Shown here: one piece after another, positions 27,276 through 35,784 of the stretch | Numbering within the stretch: the stretch's first letter is position 1 | How the letters are laid out: each line of letters opens with the position of its first letter | DNA from: an uncultured Aquimarina sp. | GTDB taxonomy: Bacteria; Bacteroidota; Bacteroidia; Flavobacteriales; Flavobacteriaceae | Direction: 5' to 3' | DNA length: 64,000 nt | NCBI GenBank assembly: GCA_947489195.1 | Contig: CANLCT010000005.1 | Coordinates: 58,242-122,241 of the forward strand | Notes under the pieces: model-generated | What the model was told of the DNA's origin: nothing | Seen by the model: only the letters and a program-made list of their open reading frames with translations | Databases searched by the model: none | Program-made: the position numbers and the translations under genes

Positions 27276-30200
27276 ATGAATTTAAAATTATTTTCATTAT
27301 TAACAGTCTTAGGACTGAGTAGTTCTGTGTTTTCCCAAGTTGAAGTTGATGTAAATTTCGACATGAAGCACGTAATTGGAGGTAAAGAGACCTTTGATAG
27401 AAATAAATACATTGTTTTACATGCCGATGCGACTGAAAATGACTACAACGATGAGCTTGGTAAGTTAGACTCATTAATAAACTTATACGATGCTTATTAT
27501 GGCCGAGAGACAGGTCGTATGCGTTTTACAGCAGACCAGGTGCGAGAAAATGTAAACCGAACAGGCTTTGCAGACCCAGCTAGTATAGCAGAATGGGGTA
27601 CTATTTTAAATAATGCTTACGCAGATAGAACATCAAAACATCCTTTTGAAAAAGGAACAACAATAACAGCTGCTCAAGATGCGCCATTTTTTCCAAATGG
27701 TAGCCATGCTACGGGTCAAGGCTGGTTTTTTTCACAAAATAACACACCCGAAGAACCTTTTGGATCTGCAACTGGTCAATTTATGGGACTGTTCATGCGA
27801 GACCTTTATGGAGAAGGCGGAACAACAGGAGCGCCAAAACCAGAATATGTTGAGGTGATTAATGAGCCTTTTTTCCCTTTAATTGATTTTGCTGCTGCAG
27901 GAGAAGAATCAAGTGCTACAGACATTTTTGAAATGCATAAAACTGTAGCTGATTCTGTTAGGAAATATTCACCTGATAGTAAAATAGGTGGATTTACAAA
28001 TGCTTTTCCTGATTTAGAAGCTGAAGGTTTTGAAGCGCAAAATAAAGTCCCATTTGGTCAATGGGAAGAGCGTTGGAGACGCTTTATTGACGAAGTAGGT
28101 CCAAAAATGGATTTCTATTCGATTCACTTATACGATTTTCATAGTATAGGAGGAAAAGAGCAATTACGTAAAGGAAGCAACATGGAGGCTACCATGGATA
28201 TGATTGAGCATTACAATACGCTACAGTATGGTGAGGTTAAACCATGGGTAATTTCTGAATACGGAGGGCAATTAAATGATTTTTATGCACAACCATGGTC
28301 GCCAGCAAGAGACTGGTTGATTTTAAAATCATTCTCATCTATGATGATGCAATTTATGGAGCGCCCCGATGTAATCGAAAAAACGGTGCCTTTTGCATTA
28401 GGAAAAGCTGAGTTTTTATTTGGTGAGCAAGCAGAAGGTTTTGCATACCCTTGGAGAATGATGCGTAAAAAGGATGAGCCTGCTTCGCGTAATAGTGATG
28501 AATATGTATTTACTGATGTAGTTAAATTTTATCAGTTATGGAGTGATGTTAATGGAACGCGTGTAGATACTAAATCCACTGATTTAGATATTTTGGTAGA
28601 TGCTTATGTTAATACGCCTGAAAATAAAGCATATTTAATTTTAAATAGTTTAGCAGAAACTAATTTAAGAGCTAATTTAAACGAGTTTGGCTTAGGGAAT
28701 AGTAATGTTACTAGTGTTAAAATTAAGCACCTATATTTAGGAAACGATAATACACCTAAATTAGATATTACTGAGAGTAATACCGTTCCTGATTCTGTAG
28801 TAATTAATGAAGAAGGAACCTTAATTGTAGAGTATACTTTTGATGATGCGGTGGCTATTACAGAAACTTCTAATGAAAGTAAAACATATGCAACTACTTA
28901 TAAGCAGCCAATTTTGGCTAACCAAGCCATAACTTTTACAATTCCAAACCTTAGTGTTGGTGCTCAAGGTGAAGCGATATTAAGATTAGGTGTAGGTAGA
29001 GATAGCAATGTCGCTAGAGTGCCAGTAGTAACTGTAAATGGAAATACGATTACTGTTCCAACAGATTACCGTGGTGATATTCAAACGGATCGTGATAGTT
29101 TCTTTGGAGTTTTAGAAATTCCTGTACCATATACTAATTTAATAGCAGGTAATAATGAAGTTACTGTTACTTACGATGATGATGGTGGTTTTGTGAGTAG
29201 TTTGGCATTACAAACATTTGATTTTTCACGTGAAGTGAGTAGAACAACTGTTGGTGATAGAACACGTTCATTAACATTTGATAACATTGCAGACTTTATT
29301 ACTGAAGGCAATACAATTCCAGAAGTAACCATTAGTCAAGATGTAAATTTAAGCTTATCCTATGCCACTGGAATAACAAATGGAATAGAAGAAGATTTAG
29401 GATATATAGCAGCCCAAATACGTCAAGTTGATGAATTAGGAAATGAAATAGCTACTAGTGAGTTTATAACACTAGCTCCAGGAGAAGCTGATAATGCAGG
29501 TGTTGCAGAAAATTTTAGCTATAAAATCCCTACAAATTTTGCTACTCCGAATACAGATTTAATTCCAACAACTGCAGATTTACCTGAAGGACATAAGTTA
29601 TTTTTACTACTTTTTATGTCTGTTGATGGCGATACTGGTTTTGCAAATGCGAATACTGAAATTATAATTAACGAAGTGCCAGATCGAGCACGTAGCTTAA
29701 GTTTTGATAATATTGCAGAATTTATTCCAGCAGGAGGTACTTTGCCAGCTGTTGCTTACGGACAAGAAGTGCCATTGCAATTAACATATGCGACAGGTTT
29801 AACCGACAGAGTTGAAGAAGATTTATTTTATATAGCCACTCAAATACGTCAAGTTGATGAATTTGGAAATGAAGTTGCGACAAGTGAATTTACGACGATT
29901 GCTCCAGATTCAGCACCTAATAGTGGAACGGTAAACTTTACATACACTATACCAACTGAATTTGCAACACCAACTCCAGGTCCGATTCCAACAACCGCAG
30001 ATTTACCCGAAGGTCATAGTTTGGTATTATTACTATTTATGTCTACAGAAAATAATACGCTTTTTGCTAATGCGAATACTGCCATTGTGCTAAATGCTAC
30101 GGCAGAAAGGACTAGAAGTATTACGTTTGATAATATTTCTGATTATATATTTTCTGGATCAAGTATTCCAACTTTTGAACAAGGACAAGTGGCTCCAACT

Positions 30201-32498
30201 ACTTTAACATATAGTACAGGGGTTACAAATGGTGTTGAAGAAGATTTAGGATACGTGGCAATGCAAATACGCCAGTTTGATGAAAACTTTGAAGTTATAA
30301 ACACAAGTGCATTTCAAGCGGTAGTAAATGCAGATGCTGAAAATGCGAATACGGTATCTTTTGATTATACAGTACCAACAACTTTTGAAGACGGTACAGC
30401 AATTCCATTATCATCAGAATTGCCTGCAGGGCATAAGTTGTTTTTATTGACATTTATGTCTGTTGATGGCGATACTGGTTTTGCAGATGCAAATACAGAA
30501 ATAGCAATTGTTGAACCGATTAGAAGAAGAAAAGTTACTTTTGATAATATTTCCGATTATGTGGTATCTGGAGCAAGTATACCTACTTTTGAAAATGGAC
30601 AAACATTTGCAACAACTTTAAGTTATAGTACTGGACTAAATGATGACGATACCGAAGAAGATTTAGCATATATAGCAATGCAAGTACGTCAGTTCGATGA
30701 AAATTTTGGTGTAGTAAACACAAGTACATTTCAGGCGGTAGTTAATGGTGATGACCCAAATACTGGAACCGTTGATTTAGACTATACGTTACCAACAGCT
30801 TTTGATAATGGTGATGTTATTCCGTTATCAAATGAATTACCAGAAGGGCATAAATTATTTTTATTAATTTTTATGTCTGTAGATGGCGATACTGGTTTTG
30901 CTGATGCGAATACTGAAATTGAAATTATATTGGCTAATAGAGCTAGAGAAATTAGCTTTGATAATGTTGCCGACTATCTTTCTGAAGAAACAGGTTTACC
31001 TACTTTCGATTTTGGACAAACATTTTCAACAACTTTAAGTTATACAACAGGTATTTTTGATAATGCCACTATTGAAGATTTGGATTTTGTAGCTATGCAG
31101 TTACGTCAGCTAGATCAAGCTGGAGGAGTAGTAAATACAAGTGCATTTGAGGCAGTTGCTAACACTGATGCGCCAAATACTGATACAATTACATTTGATT
31201 ATACATTACCTGTTGCTTATGATAATGGAGATCCAGTTTTAGATTCAGAAAATTTACCAGATGGGCACAAAATAGAATTATTAATTTTTATGTCTGTAGA
31301 TGGTCAAACTGGTTTTGCAAATGCAGATGGTGAAATTTTTATTAATGAACCTGCTGTAACACAGGAAAGAACTGTAGCTTTTGATAATTTGTCGGAATAT
31401 ATACCAGAAGGAGGTAGCTTACCAACATTTTTAGAAGGAGATACATTTTCAGTATCATTGACATACAATACAGCGGTGTATCCAAATAGAGTTGAAGAAT
31501 TTTCAAGTTTGAGTCTTGAATTACGTCAAGTAGATCAAGAAAATGGTGTAGTGAATACTATAAATGTAGGAGGAAATCTAGTTGTTGAACAACAAGGAGC
31601 TCCAAATGCAAACACCGTAACAGTTGATTTTAGTTTACCAACAACCTATAATAATGGAGATCCTGTATTATTTACAGAAGCATTACCTGATGGACATCGC
31701 CTTGTTTTAGCGGCAAAACTTGGTGTAAACGATGATGAAGCATTTACTGAAGTGCTTGAAGAAATTGTTATAGAAGAACTGCTTGAAGATAGAGAAGCTT
31801 TTATTACATGGAACAATAGAGATGAGTTTATTTCATACATAAGACATTTTCCTGTATTCAATTTTAGAGAAACAATTGACTTAGATTTAAGTTACGCGAC
31901 TCCAATTATGAATAATACTGAAGAAAGAATAGAATCAGTAAGAGTTCGTATAGTACAGGTAAATAGAAAAGGTAAAGTGATTAGCAGAACAAAAACGACT
32001 AAGTTATTGTTGGATAATTCACCTAATGAAGCAACTAACATTAAAGTGGCTTATGAGCTTCCAAATCAATTTAATAATGGTCGTTTAATACCTAATTTAA
32101 AAAAGTTACCAAGAGGGCATAGATTACGTTTAGTAATTGTTTTAAGAACTAAAGAATCTGAGCGCAGAGTTGCTAGAACTCGATCTGTAATTGGATTTAA
32201 AGGCTTCAATTTCTACTTTTATAAGTATGGAAATTCTTTTGGAGCTAAAAATTTAGAATCAACAGATAATGAGGTAAGTTTATATCCAAATCCAGCTAAT
32301 GAAGAAGTTTTTGTTGATACTACGGATAACTATACCACGGCAAGTATTTATGGTTTAAATGGTTCGGTAATTGAAACTATAGATTTAGCTACTGAAACAA
32401 ACTTTAACGTAAGTCAATTAAGTGATGGTGTGTATATTATTAAGCTTTTTGGGGAGAATAATGTAACACAAACTCAAAAAATTGTAGTTAAGCACTAG
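27276..32498 (+). CDS. multimodular GH86-like agarase/porphyranase with seven repeats and T9SS tail
   Basis: A 1740-residue secreted enzyme. Signal peptide to about residue 20; GH-A clan catalytic barrel with acid/base Glu197 in the textbook INEPF and nucleophile Glu328 in ISEYGG; a beta-sandwich near 530-655; seven tandem repeats of about 140 residues starting near 662, 804, 945, 1083, 1222, 1365 and 1506; and a type A T9SS sorting domain from about 1670 (LYPNPANEEVFVD, ending KIVVKH). Expected activity is endo-hydrolysis of agar or porphyran at the cell surface or outside. The repeats are likely carbohydrate-binding or spacer modules. A terminator follows. Transcribed alone: 267 bases separate it from the DUF5689 gene. 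Confidence 0.8.
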   Translation: MNLKLFSLLTVLGLSSSVFSQVEVDVNFDMKHVIGGKETFDRNKYIVLHADATENDYNDELGKLDSLINLYDAYYGRETGRMRFTADQVRENVNRTGFADPASIAEWGTILNNAYADRTSKHPFEKGTTITAAQDAPFFPNGSHATGQGWFFSQNNTPEEPFGSATGQFMGLFMRDLYGEGGTTGAPKPEYVEVINEPFFPLIDFAAAGEESSATDIFEMHKTVADSVRKYSPDSKIGGFTNAFPDLEAEGFEAQNKVPFGQWEERWRRFIDEVGPKMDFYSIHLYDFHSIGGKEQLRKGSNMEATMDMIEHYNTLQYGEVKPWVISEYGGQLNDFYAQPWSPARDWLILKSFSSMMMQFMERPDVIEKTVPFALGKAEFLFGEQAEGFAYPWRMMRKKDEPASRNSDEYVFTDVVKFYQLWSDVNGTRVDTKSTDLDILVDAYVNTPENKAYLILNSLAETNLRANLNEFGLGNSNVTSVKIKHLYLGNDNTPKLDITESNTVPDSVVINEEGTLIVEYTFDDAVAITETSNESKTYATTYKQPILANQAITFTIPNLSVGAQGEAILRLGVGRDSNVARVPVVTVNGNTITVPTDYRGDIQTDRDSFFGVLEIPVPYTNLIAGNNEVTVTYDDDGGFVSSLALQTFDFSREVSRTTVGDRTRSLTFDNIADFITEGNTIPEVTISQDVNLSLSYATGITNGIEEDLGYIAAQIRQVDELGNEIATSEFITLAPGEADNAGVAENFSYKIPTNFATPNTDLIPTTADLPEGHKLFLLLFMSVDGDTGFANANTEIIINEVPDRARSLSFDNIAEFIPAGGTLPAVAYGQEVPLQLTYATGLTDRVEEDLFYIATQIRQVDEFGNEVATSEFTTIAPDSAPNSGTVNFTYTIPTEFATPTPGPIPTTADLPEGHSLVLLLFMSTENNTLFANANTAIVLNATAERTRSITFDNISDYIFSGSSIPTFEQGQVAPTTLTYSTGVTNGVEEDLGYVAMQIRQFDENFEVINTSAFQAVVNADAENANTVSFDYTVPTTFEDGTAIPLSSELPAGHKLFLLTFMSVDGDTGFADANTEIAIVEPIRRRKVTFDNISDYVVSGASIPTFENGQTFATTLSYSTGLNDDDTEEDLAYIAMQVRQFDENFGVVNTSTFQAVVNGDDPNTGTVDLDYTLPTAFDNGDVIPLSNELPEGHKLFLLIFMSVDGDTGFADANTEIEIILANRAREISFDNVADYLSEETGLPTFDFGQTFSTTLSYTTGIFDNATIEDLDFVAMQLRQLDQAGGVVNTSAFEAVANTDAPNTDTITFDYTLPVAYDNGDPVLDSENLPDGHKIELLIFMSVDGQTGFANADGEIFINEPAVTQERTVAFDNLSEYIPEGGSLPTFLEGDTFSVSLTYNTAVYPNRVEEFSSLSLELRQVDQENGVVNTINVGGNLVVEQQGAPNANTVTVDFSLPTTYNNGDPVLFTEALPDGHRLVLAAKLGVNDDEAFTEVLEEIVIEELLEDREAFITWNNRDEFISYIRHFPVFNFRETIDLDLSYATPIMNNTEERIESVRVRIVQVNRKGKVISRTKTTKLLLDNSPNEATNIKVAYELPNQFNNGRLIPNLKKLPRGHRLRLVIVLRTKESERRVARTRSVIGFKGFNFYFYKYGNSFGAKNLESTDNEVSLYPNPANEEVFVDTTDNYTTASIYGLNGSVIETIDLATETNFNVSQLSDGVYIIKLFGENNVTQTQKIVVKH
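29259..32200 (+). repeat. seven tandem in-gene repeats of about 420 bases
   Basis: Each unit begins R-x-R-x-Φ-x-FDN, continues with a conserved EEDLxYIAxQΦRQxDE core and ends LPxGHKLxLLxFMSVDGDTGFAxAxTEI. Starts are near 29259, 29685, 30108, 30522, 30939, 31368 and 31791, with intervals of 138-143 codons. Units 1, 3 and 4 share near-identical stretches around atggcgatactggttttgc, which points to recent duplication or conversion; unit 7 is the most divergent. Confidence 0.85.
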
Positions 32499-32543
32499 AA
32501 AACAATTTAAGCCTATAGTATTATGGGTAAGTGTAAAGTGATT

Positions 32544-32575
32544 AAGGCTGTCTGTAAAAAGGCAGCCTTTTCTTT
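32544..32575 (+). terminator. Rho-independent terminator after the large GH86-like gene
   Basis: Perfect 7-base stem aaggctg (32544-32550) with cagcctt (32563-32569), a 12-base loop, then a T-rich tail. Confidence 0.8.
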
Positions 32576-32608
32576 TGTTATAGGCGAGTTTGATATAATA
32601 AAAAGAGG

Positions 32609-32668
32609 TCAATTCGATTGAAATTCAGTAAGAATTTTCTATCGAAAATCACTACCATTGACAATTTT
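32609..32668. repeat. dispersed palindromic repeat, copy 1 (short form)
   Basis: Starts with gtcaattcgattga and ends with tcactaccattgac, imperfect inverted arms, around a core (aaattcagtaagaatttt, tatcga) shared with a second copy at 44523. It lies between the GH86-like terminator and a convergent lipoprotein gene. Confidence 0.7.
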
Positions 32669-32683
32669 TGTTAGCAAATCGTA

Positions 32684-33256
32684 TTATAGATTAATAAATT
32701 CCGACGGGTCCTCCTTTTCGTTATCAATTATTAAAGTTGGCGATACCGGAAACTCGTCTGTACCAATACATTCTTTTGAAAAGAAATCAAAAGAAAACAT
32801 TAAAGTATTGTCAGTATTATTATCATCAAGTAAAAAATCAATATCAGATTTTTTGATAACTATTTCGGCGTAGTTTGGGCTACTATCAAAAACCCATAAA
32901 TCTCCATGTACACTACTATTTAATATCCACTCCCAACCTCCATTTTCATCAGTGCTATTATTTTCTATAACTTCGCCTATAATTTTTACTGCTGCAATTT
33001 CAGGAAGATCTATTTTCTGAAGCTTAATTGAAATGTCGCAAACCGTTACGGGTTCATTAAAAATTTCAATTATATCGCTATCTTCATTTGCAATATTATC
33101 AGCTTCTTTTTCTTTAAAAGATTCGTCTTTGTTTTTAGTGGTAAAAACAGGTTTAAAAACAAAATTATTAGTGGTGTTCTCATCTTCTAAAGGAGAATTA
33201 CAAGAGCACAAAACAGACCAAATACTAACTATTAAAAAAAGGTTATACAATTTCAT
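32684..33256 (-). CDS. hypothetical lipoprotein
   Basis: A 190-residue protein with a lipoprotein signal (VLCSCN near residue 19), an acidic low-complexity segment (about 45-65) and a predicted beta-rich C-terminal half rich in Asp, Asn and Trp. No family recognised. It converges on the large GH86-like gene and stands alone, with about 210 gene-free bases on its far side. The overall acidity and lipobox suggest a surface or periplasmic role only. Confidence 0.65.
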   Translation of the reverse strand: MKLYNLFLIVSIWSVLCSCNSPLEDENTTNNFVFKPVFTTKNKDESFKEKEADNIANEDSDIIEIFNEPVTVCDISIKLQKIDLPEIAAVKIIGEVIENNSTDENGGWEWILNSSVHGDLWVFDSSPNYAEIVIKKSDIDFLLDDNNTDNTLMFSFDFFSKECIGTDEFPVSPTLIIDNEKEDPSEFINL

Positions 33257-33469
33257 TATTTATTCTTTTGTAGGGGATGTTTATTTTAAACGTTAAAATT
33301 AAAGTTAACTTACATTTTAATTTTATAAGAGGTAATCTTCTTACAAATGTTTAAATTGTTAACGGATTAAGTATTTAAAAAACAAGGGTTACATGTTTTT
33401 TTTTAATAATAGATTAAATACTGTTTGTCTGATTAATGTGCAAAAATTATTTATAGCATATAAGCTAAC

Positions 33470-34474
33470 CTATTTTCTGTTTCCTAGTTGATCAAAAAAG
33501 AGGGTTTGTGTTGTGCTATTTTTTTTACAGTTGTTTTGTGTAATCGTTTTATAATTATCGTGTTTTACTGTGGTAACTATGGCATCAAAACATTGGCTTG
33601 TGCTTGTAGTTAATTCTATACCACAAGCGGCTTTTACTTTGGAAGGAAGAATATGATTATCCTGTACTTTTACATTGTTTCCTTTTCGATATAAAGCCAT
33701 ATACAAGGCAACTGCTTTTGAATTTTTTATGTTATTTGTATTTTTTTCGCTTGTAATTCCTTTTAATAAAATGTTGAATGTTTTTTTTGAGGGGTATTGT
33801 AGTTTTAATGCTTCTTCAATTTTATGAGCAATAGTATTTGTATCTATTTTTTGTGCTGTTTTAATAACTTTAAAAGCAGTTACGTTTTTGATCACCGTAG
33901 CCACTAAATCACGAGCCTCTGTATCTAAACTTTCAATCGTTTTTTGATCAGAATTTAAAGTGTTTTCCGAAATGATTTTTGTTGTGTAAGCGGTTTTAAA
34001 GTCGGTATGATGTTGTAGGCCTGATATTTGTTCGAGTAAAGCGATATAAAAACCCATTTCTCGCTTTAAGTTTTTTGTTTGTTGAAATACCACAACATCA
34101 CCAATTTTTAAGTTTTTAGCTACAGCAGTGGTAGATTTGCTTAGCGGTAAATTACGCTTGTTATTATCTGGTTTATTAATGATAAAAAACTGAGCAGATT
34201 CTAATAAGTTTGTAATACTAGTTGCAAAAAAGTCTTTACCAATAAAATCTGTAGAAGTCATTTTTTTGTTTGGATCTTTTTTTTGCTGTATAACAGTGGT
34301 AATATCTCTGTTGTTATCATATCCTATAACTCGATATTTTGAAGCTAAATATAGGGCTGTTTCAAGTCCTTCTTTACCCAAACCTACTACAGCTATTTTA
34401 GCTTCTTTGGTACATAGTTGATTAAATAAGGTAGTTGTTATTTGTGTCTCTGTATGTATATTTAAAGTTCCCAT
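33470..34474 (-). CDS. degenerate nucleotide-sugar dehydrogenase-like protein
   Basis: A 334-residue protein with the layout of UDP-glucose/GDP-mannose dehydrogenases: the N-terminal Rossmann motif AVVGLGKEGLETALYL (family: GLGYVGLPLA), RVIGYDNN, a middle block LEQISGLQ...FKTAYTTKIISE (family: SGL...F...YSPERI) and a C-terminal part ITSEKNTNNIKNSKAV (family: NxxDxRNSK). The central catalytic segment with the active-site Cys and Lys appears missing or unrecognisable, and the total is about 90 residues short. It is probably not an active dehydrogenase; a diverged paralogue or binding protein is more likely. No disruptive stop or frameshift is seen. It stands divergent to the NO-sensing operon. 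Confidence 0.65.
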   Translation of the reverse strand: MGTLNIHTETQITTTLFNQLCTKEAKIAVVGLGKEGLETALYLASKYRVIGYDNNRDITTVIQQKKDPNKKMTSTDFIGKDFFATSITNLLESAQFFIINKPDNNKRNLPLSKSTTAVAKNLKIGDVVVFQQTKNLKREMGFYIALLEQISGLQHHTDFKTAYTTKIISENTLNSDQKTIESLDTEARDLVATVIKNVTAFKVIKTAQKIDTNTIAHKIEEALKLQYPSKKTFNILLKGITSEKNTNNIKNSKAVALYMALYRKGNNVKVQDNHILPSKVKAACGIELTTSTSQCFDAIVTTVKHDNYKTITQNNCKKNSTTQTLFFDQLGNRK

Positions 34475-34583
34475 AATAGTAGATTTAAAAGGTTATATCA
34501 GCTAAATTATAGGATAGTATTCTTGCTTTTTTTGTTTTTAGATTAGTTTAGTTAATACAGTAGTTAATTGGTGGTTTTTTATA

Positions 34584-34715
34584 GACGAATGGTTTTTGCG
34601 TTAGGGATAGTAGTGGAAATCCTTTTTGAAAGGGACGAACAAAAAGATTGTATCGTATAGCCCGACCCTTGGGGAACGCCCAAATGAATTTACTAATTTG
34701 TTACATCCATTCGTC
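34584..34715 (+). ncRNA. structured RNA candidate (possibly Flavo-1-like)
   Basis: A GC-richer island in AT-rich intergenic DNA. An outer perfect 9-base stem gacgaatgg (34584-34592)/ccattcgtc (34707-34715) encloses gcgtt (34598-34602)/aacgc (34675-34679), ggat/atcc (34605-34622) and a small hairpin ccttt-ttg-aaagg. The conserved-looking segment agcccgaccc...ggggaacgcc recurs, from memory, in flavobacterial intergenic regions and may correspond to the Flavo-1 RNA motif. Strand is uncertain because the fold is nearly symmetric. Only a covariance search would settle the identity. Confidence 0.5.
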
Positions 34716-34729
34716 GACACATAAACGTT

Positions 34730-34796
34730 ATCTACCGATGGAAAAAGAAGCTTTATCGAAAGTGAGTAATGATTTTTTTAATATTGAATTATTTTG
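34730..34796 (+). promoter_or_regulatory. LytTR-type direct-repeat site and promoter of the H-NOX/NosP operon
   Basis: Half-sites atctaccga (34730-34738) and ctttatcga (34751-34759) are 21 bases apart. A -7-like box ttattttg (34789-34796; one mismatch to TAnnTTTG) starts 30 bases after the second half-site. The first gene's ATG is at 34833. The same architecture occurs at 40268, 48120 and 56111, suggesting autoregulation by the LytTR protein of this operon. Confidence 0.65.
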
Positions 34797-34832
34797 TAGG
34801 ATATTAATTATCAGTAACATAACTTAGAACTA

Positions 34833-35243
34833 ATGAAGTCGATTTCCTTTTTACTTATTGAAGATGATCTAATTGAAACATTGAAATTTAATCGTGTTTT
34901 AGATTTTCTAGAAACCAAACACGTGGTTAATCAGGTCGAAAATGGAGAGGAGGCTTTAGATTTTTTGAAGCATGCAGCAGATTTGCCCGATGTTATTTTA
35001 TTAGATCTTAATATGCCAAAAATGAATGGAATAGAATTTTTGAAAATTTTAAAGGAAGATGAGGTGTTAAAATACATTCCGGCAATAATACTTTCGACAT
35101 CGAATAATCAAAAGGATATTTTGGAGTGTTATAAAACAGGAGTAGCAGGCTATGTAATGAAACCACTGAAGTATGAGGATTACACTATAAAGATTAAAAA
35201 TTTAGTAGCCTATTGGTCTTGTAATGAATTTATAAAAATATAA
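34833..35243 (+). CDS. single-domain response regulator of the NO-sensing operon
   Basis: A 136-residue Rcp1-like receiver: acidic residues E10-D11-D12, phosphoacceptor Asp58 in LLDLNMP, conserved Thr/Ser in LSTS, Lys in VMKPL. There is no output domain, so it may be a phosphate sink or an intermediate. It is the first gene of a seven-gene run; the H-NOX gene starts one base after its stop. Confidence 0.9.
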   Translation: MKSISFLLIEDDLIETLKFNRVLDFLETKHVVNQVENGEEALDFLKHAADLPDVILLDLNMPKMNGIEFLKILKEDEVLKYIPAIILSTSNNQKDILECYKTGVAGYVMKPLKYEDYTIKIKNLVAYWSCNEFIKI

Positions 35244-35244
35244 A

Positions 35245-35784
35245 ATGAAAGGAATTGTGTTTACAGAGTTTTTAGAATTGGTTGAAGATAAGTTTGGTTT
35301 GGCAACGGTTGATAAAATTATAAATGCGTCTAATTTACCAAGTGGAGGCGCATATACTGCCATTGGAACTTATGATTTTGCAGAAATGTTGAGTCTATTA
35401 ACGCATTTAAGTGATCATACAAGTATTTCTATTGATGATTTATTATTGGTTTATGGCGAACATTTTTTTAGTGTTTTAGCACGTAGCTACCCACAGCTGA
35501 TAGAAAAGTATAAAGAGCCCATTGAATTACTTTCATCAATAGAAAATCATATACATGTTGAGGTTCGTAAGATTTATCCAGATGCCGAATTACCTACTTT
35601 TGAAATCGTTAAAAAAACGGATAAGGCATTGATAATGATTTACAAATCGAGCAGAGCAATGTCTAGTTTTGGATTGGGTTTAATGAATAAAACGTTTGCA
35701 CATTACAATGCCAATGCAACGATTTTATTGGATAAAATTAAGGCAGACGGAACGGAGGTTAAATTTAGTATTACCAAAAATTAA
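35245..35784 (+). CDS. H-NOX heme nitric-oxide sensor
   Basis: Stand-alone heme-NO/O2-binding domain of 179 residues, the full family length. The N-terminus MKGIVFTEFLELVEDKFG is typical. The proximal heme ligand should be His104 in the block IHVEVRKIYPDAELP (His102 is next to it). The heme-propionate motif YxSxR is intact as Tyr133-Ser135-Arg137 (YKSSR). Bacterial H-NOX proteins of this size bind NO and inhibit a neighbouring histidine kinase. The downstream kinase overlaps it by one base, the classic H-NOX/HnoK pairing. Cytoplasmic. Confidence 0.95.
   Translation: MKGIVFTEFLELVEDKFGLATVDKIINASNLPSGGAYTAIGTYDFAEMLSLLTHLSDHTSISIDDLLLVYGEHFFSVLARSYPQLIEKYKEPIELLSSIENHIHVEVRKIYPDAELPTFEIVKKTDKALIMIYKSSRAMSSFGLGLMNKTFAHYNANATILLDKIKADGTEVKFSITKN

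Noticed and set aside
29259..32200. Regular repeats considered as a CRISPR array.
   Set aside because: The period is about 420 bases, in frame and translated; these are protein modules.
33033..33296. Plus-strand frame opposite the small lipoprotein.
   Set aside because: Ser/Leu-rich mirror of the lipoprotein gene; the minus-strand product has a proper lipobox.
34797..34832. Considered the structured RNA at 34584 as a riboswitch leader of the H-NOX operon.
   Set aside because: It lies upstream of the LytTR-type site and -7 box, so it would not be part of the operon's main transcript.
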